A DNA stretch of 64,000 nt from Polyangium spumosum (GCF_009649845.1 NZ_WJIE01000005.1:496001-560000); one strand, 5' to 3'. Positions 1-9,093 are shown, counted from the stretch's first letter. Made by a program: numbers and translations. Notes: generated from the letters alone by a model not told the origin.

Positions 1-1
1 C

Positions 2-163
2 GCGCCCGAGATCGACGCCTGGGCCGAGCGCGCGCTCGCGGCCGATCCGAACCAGCGTTTTCCGTACATCCCCACGTTGTGGAACGACCTCATCCGCGTG
101 ATGATGAACGGCAGAGGCCCGAGCGCCGATCGGGTGCGACAGACCTTCCGCCTACCCGGCTAG
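2..163 (+). CDS. Ser/Thr protein kinase, C-terminal fragment (5' end outside window)
   Basis: An open frame enters from the left edge and stops at the TAG at 161-163, giving about 53 residues. They include WAERALAADPNQRFP, the usual end of a Hanks-type kinase domain (helix I, of the form AL..DP..RFPS), followed by a short tail ending in RLPG. No transmembrane segment follows, so this kinase appears to end soon after its catalytic domain. The next kinase starts 6 bp downstream on the same strand, so the two are probably co-transcribed. The active site lies outside the window and cannot be judged. Confidence 0.75.
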   Translation, partial: APEIDAWAERALAADPNQRFPYIPTLWNDLIRVMMNGRGPSADRVRQTFRLPG

Positions 164-169
164 CCCCGC

Positions 170-1438
170 ATGTCGCCTACCGAAGAGAGCGCGCAGTCCA
201 TCGAGATCGAGACCGAAGCCGAGCCGAAGGTCGACGTCGACGAGCAGAACGCCCTGGCCCACGAGCAGGCCCTCGAGCGCGCGCGTGACCTCATCGGCCG
301 GGTGATCTCGGACCGCTACCGCATCGTCGACCTCGTGGCGATGGGCGGCATGGGCGCGGTCTACCTCGGCGAGCACGTGCTGATGCACAAGCGCATCGCC
401 GTGAAGATCCTCCACCCGGAGAGCGACGACAACCCCGAGATCGTGGCGCGCTTCGAGCGCGAGGCCCTCGTCGGCGCGCACATCGACCACCCGAACATCG
501 CCCACGCGACCGACTTCGGGAAGCTCGACGACGGCTCGTACTTCCTGATCCTCGAGTACGTCGACGGCAAGAACCTCGCCGAGGTGATCAAGGAGGGCCC
601 GATGAAGCCGCGCCTCGTCGTGCACGTGGCGCGGCAGCTCCTGCTCGGCCTGCAAGCCGCCCACGAGCTCGGCATCGTGCACCGCGACCTCAAGCCGCGG
701 AACGTGATGCTCGAGGCGAGCTTCACGCCCAAGCTCATCGACTTCGGCTTCGCGAAGGTCTCCGTCGGCAAGCTCCCGCTCACCGTGTCCAAGGAGGGCC
801 GGCCGCCCTCGCGCCTCACGGGCGTCGGCGTGATCTTCGGGACGATCAACTACCTCGCGCCCGAGGCCGCGCACGGCATGGACGCGGTCGACGAGCGCGC
901 GGACCTCTACGCGCTCGGCGTGATGATGTACGAGATGCTGACGGGCAAACACCCGTTCGACTCGACGGACCCGGTGGAGATGTTCCAGCACCACCGCACG
1001 ACGGCGCCGCCGAGGTTCTCCGAGCGCGCGCCGAAGGTGAAGGTCCCGGCCGAGCTCGAGGAGCTCGTGGGCAAGCTGCTCGAAAAGGACCCGTACGAGC
1101 GTTTCCCGAACGCGAGCGAGGTGATCGACGCGCTCGACGCGCTCGCGATCTCGAGCGAGCCCGTCGAGGAGGCGGCCGTTCGCTCCAGGAAAATCACCCC
1201 GCCGCCGCCTTCCGTCTCGACGCGCCCCCCGGACAAACCGGGAGAGACCTCGGACGCCGAGCCCGCCGCGGCGAAGGCGCCCGAAAAGGCGCATTCGAGC
1301 GCGGCGCGCAAGAAGAAGAAAAAGGCGCGCGCCGACGAGAGGGCAGCCCCAAAGAAGGGGCCGACCACCTTGAATTACACGCTCGCGCTGATCGCGATCG
1401 TGGCCGTGGCGGCCGCGGCCTTTTTCGCCGCGCGCTGA
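170..1438 (+). CDS. Ser/Thr protein kinase with C-terminal membrane anchor
   Basis: This 422-residue Hanks-type kinase has a complete catalytic set: glycine loop GGMGAVYLG near residue 60, the VAIK-type lysine in RIAVKIL (K79), HRDLKPRN near residue 170, DFG near 190 and an APE motif in YLAPEAAHG. After the kinase domain come about 90 residues rich in Pro, Ala and Lys. A single hydrophobic helix (about residues 398-421) ends the protein, so the kinase is probably cytoplasmic and tail-anchored, with almost nothing outside the membrane. It starts 6 bp after the preceding kinase fragment and its stop lies 7 bp from the convergent gor stop. Its substrates are unknown. Confidence 0.93.
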   Translation: MSPTEESAQSIEIETEAEPKVDVDEQNALAHEQALERARDLIGRVISDRYRIVDLVAMGGMGAVYLGEHVLMHKRIAVKILHPESDDNPEIVARFEREALVGAHIDHPNIAHATDFGKLDDGSYFLILEYVDGKNLAEVIKEGPMKPRLVVHVARQLLLGLQAAHELGIVHRDLKPRNVMLEASFTPKLIDFGFAKVSVGKLPLTVSKEGRPPSRLTGVGVIFGTINYLAPEAAHGMDAVDERADLYALGVMMYEMLTGKHPFDSTDPVEMFQHHRTTAPPRFSERAPKVKVPAELEELVGKLLEKDPYERFPNASEVIDALDALAISSEPVEEAAVRSRKITPPPPSVSTRPPDKPGETSDAEPAAAKAPEKAHSSAARKKKKKARADERAAPKKGPTTLNYTLALIAIVAVAAAAFFAAR

Positions 1439-1445
1439 AGTCCCC

Positions 1446-2822
1446 TCAATCGCCCGAGAGCGAACTCGGATCCGGGACCGGGTCGCGCATCGTGACGAAC
1501 TCCTCCGCGGCCGTCGGGTGAATGCCCACGGTCGCGTCGAATTGCGCCTTCGTCGCGCCGCATTTCACCGCGATCGCCACGCCCTGGATGATCTCGGGCG
1601 CGTCCGCCCCGACCATGTGCGCGCCGACCACCTTCTGCGTCGCCCGGTCCACGATGAGCTTCATCATCGTGCGCTCGTCCCGCCCCGAGAGCGTGTGCTT
1701 CATCGGCCGGAAACGCGCGCGATAGACGTCGATCTTGCCGTAACGCCGCCGCGCCTCGTGCTCCGAGAGGCCCACCGTCCCCACCGGCGGCTGCGAGAAC
1801 ACCGCGCTCGGCACGTCCGCGTGATCCATCTCGGTCGGGCGATCTCGGAAGAGCGTCTCCGCCACCGCGCGCGCCTCCGCGATCGCCACCGGCGTCAGGT
1901 TGATCCGGTCGGTCACGTCGCCGACCGCGAAGATGCTCGGCACGCTCGTGCGCGAGTACGAATCGACCTTGATCGCGCGCTCCTCGTCGAGCGCGACGCC
2001 GATCTCCTCGAGCCCGAGCCCCTCCGTGTTCGGCGCGCGCCCCGTGGCGAAGAGCACGACGTCCGTCTCCACGATCTCGCCACCCGCGAGGCGAACGGAC
2101 AAACCGTCCGCCTCCCGCGCCACGCTCCGGAGGATCGTCTCGCGCAGGATCTCGATGCCGCGCTTTTGCATGCCCTCGGCCACCGACTCGCGCACGTCCT
2201 GATCGAAGCCACGCAGCACGTTGTCGCCGCGGACCACGAGCGTCACCTTCGCGCCCGCGGCGCGCCAGATCCCCGCGAACTCCACGCCGATGTAGCCCCC
2301 GCCCACGACGAGCGCGCGGCGCGGCACGTACGGCAGCGCGAGCGCCTCGTCCGACGAGATCCCGAGCTCCTTGCCGGGGATGTCCGGCCGCACCGCTCGG
2401 CTGCCCGTGGCGATGAGCACGTGCCGCGCCGTGTACCGCTCGCCGGAGACCTCGACCGTGTGAGGCCCGACGATCCGCGCGGACCCTTCGATCATCGTGA
2501 CGCCGGCGTCGCGCAGCATGCGCACGTAGATGCCGTTCAGCCGGTCGAGCTCGCGGTCCTTGGCCTCGATGAGCTTCGCCCAGTCGAGCTTGGCCTCGCC
2601 GATGGTCCAGCCGAAGCCACGCGCGTCCTCGAGCTCCTCGGCCACGTGCGCGCCGTGGACGAGCAGCTTCTTCGGCACGCAGCCGCGCAGGACGCAGGTG
2701 CCGCCCACGCGGCCCGCCTCGCAGATCGCGACACGCGCGCCGTACGAGGCCGAGCGACGGCTCCCCGCCACGCCGCCCGAGCCTGCGCCGATGGTGAACA
2801 GATCGAAGTCGAACGTGGTCAT
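1446..2822 (-). CDS. gor: Glutathione-disulfide reductase (class I FAD/NAD(P) disulfide oxidoreductase)
   Basis: A 458-residue flavoprotein that would reduce glutathione disulfide with NADPH in the cytoplasm. The N-terminal FAD-binding IGAGSGG is followed by GGTCVLRGCVPKK, whose two cysteines (about C43 and C48) form the redox pair and whose wording matches glutathione reductase rather than lipoamide dehydrogenase. A second Rossmann motif (VVGGGYIGVEFAG) binds NADPH, and the C-terminal HPTAAEE motif supplies the catalytic His/Glu to the partner subunit. The ATG at 2820-2822 is preceded by GAGGAGG about 7 nt upstream. The STAS gene upstream ends 55 bp away. Mercuric or trypanothione reductase is less likely, because no extra N-terminal domain or C-terminal Cys pair is present. 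Confidence 0.92.
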   Translation of the reverse strand: MTTFDFDLFTIGAGSGGVAGSRRSASYGARVAICEAGRVGGTCVLRGCVPKKLLVHGAHVAEELEDARGFGWTIGEAKLDWAKLIEAKDRELDRLNGIYVRMLRDAGVTMIEGSARIVGPHTVEVSGERYTARHVLIATGSRAVRPDIPGKELGISSDEALALPYVPRRALVVGGGYIGVEFAGIWRAAGAKVTLVVRGDNVLRGFDQDVRESVAEGMQKRGIEILRETILRSVAREADGLSVRLAGGEIVETDVVLFATGRAPNTEGLGLEEIGVALDEERAIKVDSYSRTSVPSIFAVGDVTDRINLTPVAIAEARAVAETLFRDRPTEMDHADVPSAVFSQPPVGTVGLSEHEARRRYGKIDVYRARFRPMKHTLSGRDERTMMKLIVDRATQKVVGAHMVGADAPEIIQGVAIAVKCGATKAQFDATVGIHPTAAEEFVTMRDPVPDPSSLSGD

Positions 2823-2877
2823 CGCGGGGCCTCCTCGGCGGGAAGTATGCGGGAGGAAGGGCCCCCGGGCGACGCCC

Positions 2878-3942
2878 TTATTTGCGGACCATCTCGCCAG
2901 GACGCATGCAGCGCCGCAGCGCCTCGCGCAGCGTCGCGAGCGTCACGATCTTCGTCAGATCGATCCCGATCTGCACCATCGTCTGCGCCACCGCGGGCCG
3001 GATGCCCGTGATGATGCAGCGCGCCCCGAGCAGCTCGGCTGCGCGCACGAGCTTGCCGATGTGATCGGCCGTCGAGGTGTCCACGATCTCGACGCCCGTG
3101 AGATCGATGATCGCGTACGTCGCGGCTTTTTGCGTGATCGCGTCGAGCAGCCGCTCCATCATCTCGGCCGCGCGCTGGCTGTCGACCACGCCGAAGAGCG
3201 GGAGCGAGAGCACGCCGTCCCAGACCTCGATGATCGGGGTCGAGAGCGCCCGGATCGCCTCCTCCTGCCGCGCGATGAGCTCGAGCTTCTCCCGCAGCTC
3301 GCGCTCGGCGAGGGCGCGCTCCTCGACCTCCTTGCGGACGCGCTCGAGCGCCACCGCGAGGTCGGCCTTCGTGGCCTGATCCGATTGCATGAGCGCGTCG
3401 AGCCGGTCCTCGAGGCTCCTGTCGGAGGGTTTTACGACGAACTCGTCGAAGGCGTCGCCCCGGGCGGCGAAGGACGTCTGCTCGGCCCAGCAGGTCGAGA
3501 CGCCGAAATGGCGCTGGAAGATGCCGGCGAACTTGCCGCCCACGTACGCCGAGCCCCAATCGGCCTGGATGGCGCGTTGCGCGAGGGACTCCCAGCTATT
3601 GTGGACCCGGACGCGCGCCTCCTTCGCTTTTGCGTCGATCGAGACGATCTCCCAGCGCCCCCAGCCCGCCGCCGCCGCGATCGTCGCAATCGCCGCGAAG
3701 CCCTCCTCGAACGTGGGCCTCGAGGTAATGACGGCCCAATCTCCGTCGGTGCTGTCACGACCGCCGCCGTGGAGCGCCAGCTTGAACCGCTCTGTGCCGA
3801 CCATCCGGTGAAAACCGGAAAAAAGCCCCGCGACGGACGACTCGGTCCACATCGTCACGGCGGGAGAGCCGGCCCAGAGGTTCAAGCCCGCCTCGGCATT
3901 CCACTCTACATCCACCCCCCCGATGCGGAACTTGTCGGTCAT
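2878..3942 (-). CDS. V4R-like sensor plus STAS domain protein (RsbR-like), copy 1
   Basis: A 354-residue protein in three parts. Residues about 1-185 form a sensor-like region ending in a pattern resembling V4R domains (GGKFAGIFQRHFG, then a Gly-Asp and EFVV). A charged coiled coil follows (about 190-235). Residues about 240-350 are a STAS domain with the RsbR-type IIDLTGVEIVDTSTADH and GARCIITGIRPAVAQT. In RsbR proteins the Thr/Ser residues here are phosphorylated by RsbT-type kinases to switch stressosome signalling. No RsbS or RsbT gene is visible nearby. A close paralogue lies immediately upstream. The STAS call is firm; the V4R assignment is by eye and could be wrong. Confidence 0.82.
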   Translation of the reverse strand: MTDKFRIGGVDVEWNAEAGLNLWAGSPAVTMWTESSVAGLFSGFHRMVGTERFKLALHGGGRDSTDGDWAVITSRPTFEEGFAAIATIAAAAGWGRWEIVSIDAKAKEARVRVHNSWESLAQRAIQADWGSAYVGGKFAGIFQRHFGVSTCWAEQTSFAARGDAFDEFVVKPSDRSLEDRLDALMQSDQATKADLAVALERVRKEVEERALAERELREKLELIARQEEAIRALSTPIIEVWDGVLSLPLFGVVDSQRAAEMMERLLDAITQKAATYAIIDLTGVEIVDTSTADHIGKLVRAAELLGARCIITGIRPAVAQTMVQIGIDLTKIVTLATLREALRRCMRPGEMVRK

Positions 3943-4084
3943 CTTCCGGAGTACCTCGCGAAGAACCGTCAGCGTATCGCGACGGCCGCGATCGATCCAG
4001 CAAAATCACTGGATCCAGCCCCGGCGTAGGGACACGTGTCACGCAGGATCGAGCGACAGTGGCATGACGCTCGTCGCGAGCGAC

Positions 4085-5158
4085 TCAAGGATTTTTCGGT
4101 CGGACTGTATCGGTCGAACGCATGCAACGACGCAATGCCTCGCGCAGGGTCGACAACGTGACAATCCTGGTGAGATCGATCCCGAATTCGACCATCGTCT
4201 GCGCGACGGCGGGGCGGATCCCCGTGATGATGCACCGCGCGCCGACGAGCTCCGCCGCCCGCACGAGCCTCCCGATGTGGTCCGCGGTCTCCGCGTCGAT
4301 CGTGTCGACGCCGGTCAAATCGATGATCGCGACCTCGGCGCCCTTGTACGTGATCGCGTCGAGCAGCCGCTCCATCATCTCGGCCGCGCGCCGGCTGTCG
4401 ACCACGCCGATGAGCGGGAGCGAGAGCACGCCGTCCCAGACCTCGATGATCGGGGTCGAGAGCGCCCGGATCGCCTCCTCCTGCCGCGCGATGAGCTCGA
4501 GTTTGTCCCGGAGCTCCCGCTCGGTCCGCGCGCGCTCCTCGACCTCCTTGCGCACGCGCTCGAGCGCCACCGCGAGGTCCGCCTTCGTCACCTGATCCGA
4601 ATGAAAGAGCGCCTCGAGCCGCTCTTCGAGCGTCCTGTCCGAAGGCCGCACGACGAATTCGTCACAAGCGTCGCCCTCCGCCGCGAAGGCCGTCTGCTCG
4701 GCCCAGCAGGTCGGAACCCCGAAATGGCGCTGGAAATAGGCCGCGAGCTTGCCCGCAATGAAGGACGCGCCCCACGAGACCCCGAGCGCGCGCTGCGCGA
4801 TCGATTCCCAGTTGTTGTAAACGCGCACCCGGGCCTCACGCGCGGCGCGGTCGACCGAGACGAGCTCCCAGCGCCCCCAGCCCGCCGCCGCCGCCACCCG
4901 GGCGAGCCTCGCGAAGCCCTCCTCGAACGTCGGCGCCCCGGCGATCACGCGCCAATCCCCGTCGATGCTGTCGCGGCCCCCCTGCTGCATGGCGATCTCG
5001 AACCGCTCGGCCCCCACCATTTTCTGCACCGTCGCGAGCAGACCCGCCATGGTGCTCTCGATCCAGGCCGTCATCACCGGCGCCCCGGCCCACAAGCAAA
5101 GCCCCTCGGCTTCTCTCCACTCGATGTCGATCCCAGCCACCTGAAGCTTCGGGTCCAT
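4085..5158 (-). CDS. V4R-like sensor plus STAS domain protein (RsbR-like), copy 2
   Basis: A tandem paralogue of the gene downstream, with the same layout: sensor region, coiled coil, then STAS with AIIDLTGVDTIDAETADH and GARCIITGIRPAVAQT. The reading frame is open for 30 more codons upstream. I chose the ATG at 5156-5158 because AAAGGAG lies 6 nt before it and because MDPKLQVAGIDIEW aligns with the N-terminus of copy 1; this gives 357 residues. The sensor halves differ clearly between copies, whereas the coiled-coil stretch is nearly identical at DNA level. The pair may therefore read different inputs but assemble together, as RsbR paralogues do in stressosomes (inference). Confidence 0.83.
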   Translation of the reverse strand: MDPKLQVAGIDIEWREAEGLCLWAGAPVMTAWIESTMAGLLATVQKMVGAERFEIAMQQGGRDSIDGDWRVIAGAPTFEEGFARLARVAAAAGWGRWELVSVDRAAREARVRVYNNWESIAQRALGVSWGASFIAGKLAAYFQRHFGVPTCWAEQTAFAAEGDACDEFVVRPSDRTLEERLEALFHSDQVTKADLAVALERVRKEVEERARTERELRDKLELIARQEEAIRALSTPIIEVWDGVLSLPLIGVVDSRRAAEMMERLLDAITYKGAEVAIIDLTGVDTIDAETADHIGRLVRAAELVGARCIITGIRPAVAQTMVEFGIDLTRIVTLSTLREALRRCMRSTDTVRPKNP

Positions 5159-5248
5159 GTAAAGCTCCTTTGGGCCGAACATAAACCCAGCCGCGATTTT
5201 CCGCACAAGAAAATCAGGAAGAATCTCAATCCCGTTACGTTGCGTCAC

Positions 5249-5956
5249 TCAATCGAGGTGTTCCTTGAAAAACGAGAGCACGCGCTCCTTCGCGTCGAGC
5301 GCCGAGGGCTCGTGGTAGCCGGCGTGCATCGGCAGGAGCGGCCCGATTTTCCGAAGGATGAAGCCCTCGGTGCGCGTGAAAAACGAATGACCGGCGTCCT
5401 CGTAGACCTTCACGTCGGAGGCGACGCCGAGCCGATCGAGGCTGCGCCGCAAGCGCGCGGGCGCCTCCCGCAGAGGCTCGTCGCGCCCGCCGAAGCTCGC
5501 GACCATCGGGCACGCGCTCGGCAGCTCCTCGGGGACCTCACCATAAAAAGGTGCAGCCACCTTGTAATGGCCGCGCATCGCGAGCACGATCGCGAAGCCG
5601 CCGCCCATGCAAAAGCCGATCACGCCGAGCCGCGCCGCGTCGACCTCGGGGCGCGACACGAGATACCGCCTCGCCGCTTCGAGGTCGTCGAGCGGCCGGC
5701 CGCGCTGGCGGATGATCGAGCGAATGGCGCCCGCCACGCAGAGGGCCTTCGGGCCGCGGTGAAAGAGGTCCGGGATGAGCACGACGTACCCCGCCTCGGC
5801 GAATTCCCGCGCGACGCGCCTCATCTCCTCGTTGAGGCCAAACACCTCGTAGATGAGCACGAGCCCAGGGCGAGGCTCCGGGTGGGTGGGGAGCGTGAGG
5901 ATGCCCCGCATCGAAAAGCCGTCGTCGCAAGGAAACCTGATCTCGCGCTGATCCAT
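5249..5956 (-). CDS. Dienelactone hydrolase family alpha/beta hydrolase
   Basis: A 235-residue cytoplasmic hydrolase of the dienelactone hydrolase family, which opens lactone rings or cleaves related esters; the natural substrate is unknown. The Cys nucleophile sits in the elbow GFCMGGGFA, with the Asp in GGRDEP and the His in DAGHSFF completing a Cys-Asp-His triad, and the family Glu in LIYEVFGLNEE is present. The frame extends 6 codons upstream to 5974. The ATG at 5954-5956 (MDQREIRF) is preferred because AAGGGGG stands about 5 nt before it. The STAS gene downstream begins about 90 bp away on the same strand. Confidence 0.88.
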   Translation of the reverse strand: MDQREIRFPCDDGFSMRGILTLPTHPEPRPGLVLIYEVFGLNEEMRRVAREFAEAGYVVLIPDLFHRGPKALCVAGAIRSIIRQRGRPLDDLEAARRYLVSRPEVDAARLGVIGFCMGGGFAIVLAMRGHYKVAAPFYGEVPEELPSACPMVASFGGRDEPLREAPARLRRSLDRLGVASDVKVYEDAGHSFFTRTEGFILRKIGPLLPMHAGYHEPSALDAKERVLSFFKEHLD

Positions 5957-5985
5957 CGAGCCCCCTTGTACCATGGGGGCTCTCC

Positions 5986-6735
5986 TCAGCCGAGGTTGCG
6001 CTTCTTGTCGCCCGGCGCGCCCGGCCCCGAGACCTGTGGCATTCGCACCGAAGGCTTGCGCGCCGGCCGGCCCTCCGCGCGCGGCGGCGCGAGCTTTCGC
6101 AGCGTGGCCCCGACCTCCTCGCGCACGTGGGGTCCGAGCAGCCGCTCGGCCTGCGCCACGATTCGACCGGCGAAGGCGGCGAGGATCGCCTGGCCCTCGA
6201 GGTCGTCGTGCTCGGGGGCGCTCGTCTTGCGCCGGTGCTCCTCGTAATCGCGCGCGGCCGCGCCGAGCGGACCCGGCGCGGAGAGGGCGCGGCGCACGAC
6301 GAGGCGCGCGCCCCGCTCGCTCGTGACCTCGGGCAGCTCCGCGACGATCCGGAGCGCGCCCTCGACATTACCAGCCGCCGCGAGCATGGGCGCGAAGTAT
6401 CTGCGGGCGAGCTCGACCAGGCGCGGGGCGAGCTTCTGCTCGTCGAGCACGTGGACGTCCGGCGAGAGCAGCCCCGCCACGCCGGCCTCGTGCAAGAAGG
6501 CGTTGAGGACCCGCGAGCGCGTGGGGGCCGGGCGCAGGTACGTCCCGGAGCCCCGCTCGGCCGGGCGCGCCGCGGGCATGGCCTTGACGGAGCGAGGCCG
6601 CCGCGCCCGCGCGAGGTGCCGGTCGGCGAGCGCCTTCTGCGTAGCCGGGTCGGCGCCCGAGACGAGCTCGGTCACGCGTTTGGCGGGGCCAAAGCCTGGA
6701 TCCGAAGGACGAGGGGGGCGCTTTCCGCTGGACAT
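5986..6735 (-). CDS. Hypothetical protein
   Basis: A 249-residue protein I do not recognise. The first about 70 residues are basic and rich in Pro, Arg and Ala, and probably disordered. Residues about 75-215 are Ala/Leu-rich and predicted helical (SRVLNAFLHEAG, LVELARRYFAPMLAAAG, QAILAAFAGRIVAQAERLLG). The tail is again basic (RPARKPSVRMP and DKKRNLG at the end). There is no signal peptide or membrane segment. It is followed 29 bp later by the hydrolase gene on the same strand, so the two may share a transcript. Codon use is typical of the region, which supports it being a real gene. Confidence 0.65.
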   Translation of the reverse strand: MSSGKRPPRPSDPGFGPAKRVTELVSGADPATQKALADRHLARARRPRSVKAMPAARPAERGSGTYLRPAPTRSRVLNAFLHEAGVAGLLSPDVHVLDEQKLAPRLVELARRYFAPMLAAAGNVEGALRIVAELPEVTSERGARLVVRRALSAPGPLGAAARDYEEHRRKTSAPEHDDLEGQAILAAFAGRIVAQAERLLGPHVREEVGATLRKLAPPRAEGRPARKPSVRMPQVSGPGAPGDKKRNLG

Positions 6736-6864
6736 GCGACGAGGTGTCTCCCGAAAAGGAGGCTGCTCGTCCGTCTACCACGCGGAAAGCGTTCAGGTGT
6801 GGAGAACTTGGAGAGGCCCGGACGAATATTGTCCGAGGCTGGATCCAGGCTGATCCTGGAGAGC

Positions 6865-8967
6865 TCAGGCGGCCCGGAGCACGGCCTGGATGGCGTCGAA
6901 GCTCGCGGGCTTGACGAGGTGGGCGTCGAAGCCGGCCCGGAGCGCGCGATCGCGGTCCTCGGCCTGGCCATACCCGGTGATGGCCACGATGAAGGGGCGC
7001 GCGGCTCTGCCGTCGCGCAGGCGCCTGCAGACCTCGTAGCCGTCCATGCGCGGCAGGCCGATGTCGAGCAGGACGACCTCGGGAGAGCCGCTCGAGACGG
7101 CCTCGAGGGCCGCCTCGCCGTCATGCGCGACGGCGACCTGGTGGCCGAGGGTCTCGAGCAGCGCGGCCATGGTCTCGGCCGCGTCGACGTTGTCGTCGAC
7201 GACGAGCACGCGGCGGCACTGGCCATTCGTGAGGACCGCGGGTTTGTGTGCGTCCGTCATCGGGCGATCCTCCAGCGCGAGCCGGACCAAAAATTCGGAG
7301 CCCTTCCCGAGCCCGTCGCTATGGGCTTCGACCTTCCCGCCATGCAGCTCGACGAGGCGGCGAACGAGCGAGAGTCCGATTCCGAGACCCCCCTCGGAGC
7401 GATCGAGGGTGCGGGTCGATTGATAGAACGTATCGAATACATGCGGCAGGTCCTTCGGGTCGATGCCACGGCCGTTGTCCTTGATGCGGATGAGCGCTTC
7501 GCTTCGGGGCCCCCTCTCGATGCGGAGCTCGATGCGTCCGCCGTCGTCGGTGTATTTGGCTGCGTTGTTCAGCAAATTGGACACGACCTGCGTGAGCCGC
7601 GCGGCGTCGACGTTCACGGGCAGCGGCTCCGCGCAAGGCGCGAGGACGAGCTCGTGCTTGCGGGCGTCGATGAGCGGGCAGGTCGATTCGACGGCGTGGC
7701 CGACGATCTCGCCGAGCTCGCGCGTCTCTCTCCGCAAGGTGATGCGACCACGCGAGATGCGCGAGACGTCGAGGAGATCGTCGAGCAGGCGCGCGAGGTG
7801 GCCGACCTGTCGCTCGATCACGTCGCGGGACCTCGCGAGCCGCGGCTCGTGCAGGTCGAGCCGCTTCTGGATCTCCACGGCGGTCTTGATGGGCGCGAGC
7901 GGATTGCGGAGCTCGTGCGCCAGCATGGCCAAGAATTCGTCCTTGCAGCGATCGGCCTCGCGCAGGGCCTCCTCGTTGCGCTTCGCGAGGGTGATGTCCT
8001 CGACCACCGCGGTCGACGAGCGGATGACGCCGTGGATGTCCCGCAAGAAAAAGCCGTGCACGCGCACCCAGACCGCGCCGCCGTCCTTGCGGAGGTATCG
8101 CTTCTCGGCCCGATAGACGCGCCCCTCCCGCGAGGCCTCCCGGAATTCGGCGCCGTTCCTCTCCCGATCGTTCGGGTGCGTGATGTCCTGGAAGGTCTTG
8201 CCGACGAGCTCGTCCGCCGAATACCCGGTGATCTCGCAGAAACACGCGTTGACCCGGATCAAGCGCCCCTCCGCGACGGAGACGTGCGCCATGCCGAGCG
8301 GGATCCAATCGAAGAGCAGCCGGATGAGCTCGTCGCTCCAGCGCGTCGCGGTCTCGGCCCCCCTGCGCGGCGTGACGTCGCGGATGACCGTGGCGCGCGC
8401 AGGGCGGCCCTTCACGCGGGTGTTGCCCCCACGAAGCTCGGCCAGGAATCGGCTGCCGTCCTTGCGCTGGAGCACGGCCTCGTAGGTGGTCTCGGCGCCG
8501 CTCGTGCTCTGCTCCTCGAGCAAGGGTCGATATTCGGCCGGCGCGAGCATCTGCTTGCGCGTGCCGACGACCTCCTCGCGGCGATACCCGAAGACCTCGG
8601 TGAAGGCCTGGTTGACGTCGAGGATCACGCCCTCGCTATGCAGGACCAGCGGATCGAAGCACGCCTGCGCGAGGGCGCGAAATCGCTCCTCGCTCTCGCG
8701 CAGGACCCGGGCCTCCACCTTCCGTCGCACCTCGCGCGCGAGCAGCCAATCGACGAGGGACGTGCAATCGCCGAACCGCTTCTCGGAGCCACGCACCCGC
8801 GCCCCCATCCAGCCCATGGCGAGGCAAAACGAGAGGAACAGGGCGAAGAGCAGCCCGTCTCCTCCAACCGCCGCCGAGCGCGTGAACACGGCGACCGCCG
8901 CGACCAGCGACAGGGCGGCCACGAAGAAGCCGAGCGACGCGGACCATTGCTTTCGTTGGGTCTGCAT
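6865..8967 (-). CDS. Hybrid sensor histidine kinase (2 TM, PAS-PAS-HisKA-HATPase-REC)
   Basis: A membrane-bound hybrid kinase of 700 residues. Two hydrophobic helices within residues 10-60 (LGFFVAALSLVAAVAVF and LLFALFLSFCLAMGWMG) leave almost no periplasmic sensor, so sensing is probably by the two PAS domains (about 90-210 and 220-345). The H-box AMLAHELRNPLAPIK carries the phospho-His. The N box (NLLNNAAKY), DNGRGID and GLGIGLSLV form the ATPase. The C-terminal receiver has the acidic pair VVDDN, phospho-Asp in LLDIGLPRMDG and the conserved Lys in HLVKPAS. A GTG is possible at 8989-8991, but it lies inside a perfect palindrome, so the ATG at 8965-8967 (MQTQRKQW) was chosen. There is no separate response regulator nearby. 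Confidence 0.9.
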   Translation of the reverse strand: MQTQRKQWSASLGFFVAALSLVAAVAVFTRSAAVGGDGLLFALFLSFCLAMGWMGARVRGSEKRFGDCTSLVDWLLAREVRRKVEARVLRESEERFRALAQACFDPLVLHSEGVILDVNQAFTEVFGYRREEVVGTRKQMLAPAEYRPLLEEQSTSGAETTYEAVLQRKDGSRFLAELRGGNTRVKGRPARATVIRDVTPRRGAETATRWSDELIRLLFDWIPLGMAHVSVAEGRLIRVNACFCEITGYSADELVGKTFQDITHPNDRERNGAEFREASREGRVYRAEKRYLRKDGGAVWVRVHGFFLRDIHGVIRSSTAVVEDITLAKRNEEALREADRCKDEFLAMLAHELRNPLAPIKTAVEIQKRLDLHEPRLARSRDVIERQVGHLARLLDDLLDVSRISRGRITLRRETRELGEIVGHAVESTCPLIDARKHELVLAPCAEPLPVNVDAARLTQVVSNLLNNAAKYTDDGGRIELRIERGPRSEALIRIKDNGRGIDPKDLPHVFDTFYQSTRTLDRSEGGLGIGLSLVRRLVELHGGKVEAHSDGLGKGSEFLVRLALEDRPMTDAHKPAVLTNGQCRRVLVVDDNVDAAETMAALLETLGHQVAVAHDGEAALEAVSSGSPEVVLLDIGLPRMDGYEVCRRLRDGRAARPFIVAITGYGQAEDRDRALRAGFDAHLVKPASFDAIQAVLRAA

Positions 8968-8975
8968 TCTCTTGC

Positions 8976-8997
8976 CGTTCCGTGACGTCACGGAACG
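8976..8997. promoter_or_regulatory. 22-bp perfect palindrome just upstream of the hybrid kinase gene
   Basis: The sequence CGTTCCGTGAC is followed directly by its reverse complement, with no spacer and no mismatch. It ends 8 bp before the chosen ATG of the hybrid kinase and overlaps the likely 5' untranslated region. A symmetric site of this length is what a dimeric regulator would bind, so I read it as a candidate operator. A role as an mRNA hairpin that blocks the ribosome site is the alternative. The binding protein is unknown. Confidence 0.5.
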
Positions 8998-9093
8998 TCG
9001 AACACACCCGTACTACGATCGGCGCAGGTCGCACGTCACGGCGTATGCATTTGCTCGATGATGTCCGGACTCTCCCGCGATCACCGTCGGCGG

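Noticed and set aside
6127-8985. Open frame of 952 codons on the plus strand opposite the hybrid kinase
   Set aside because: It is the reverse-complement shadow of the kinase gene in high-GC DNA. Its protein is Arg/Asp/Glu/His/Leu-rich with no recognisable motif, while the opposite strand has full PAS, HisKA, ATPase and receiver signatures.
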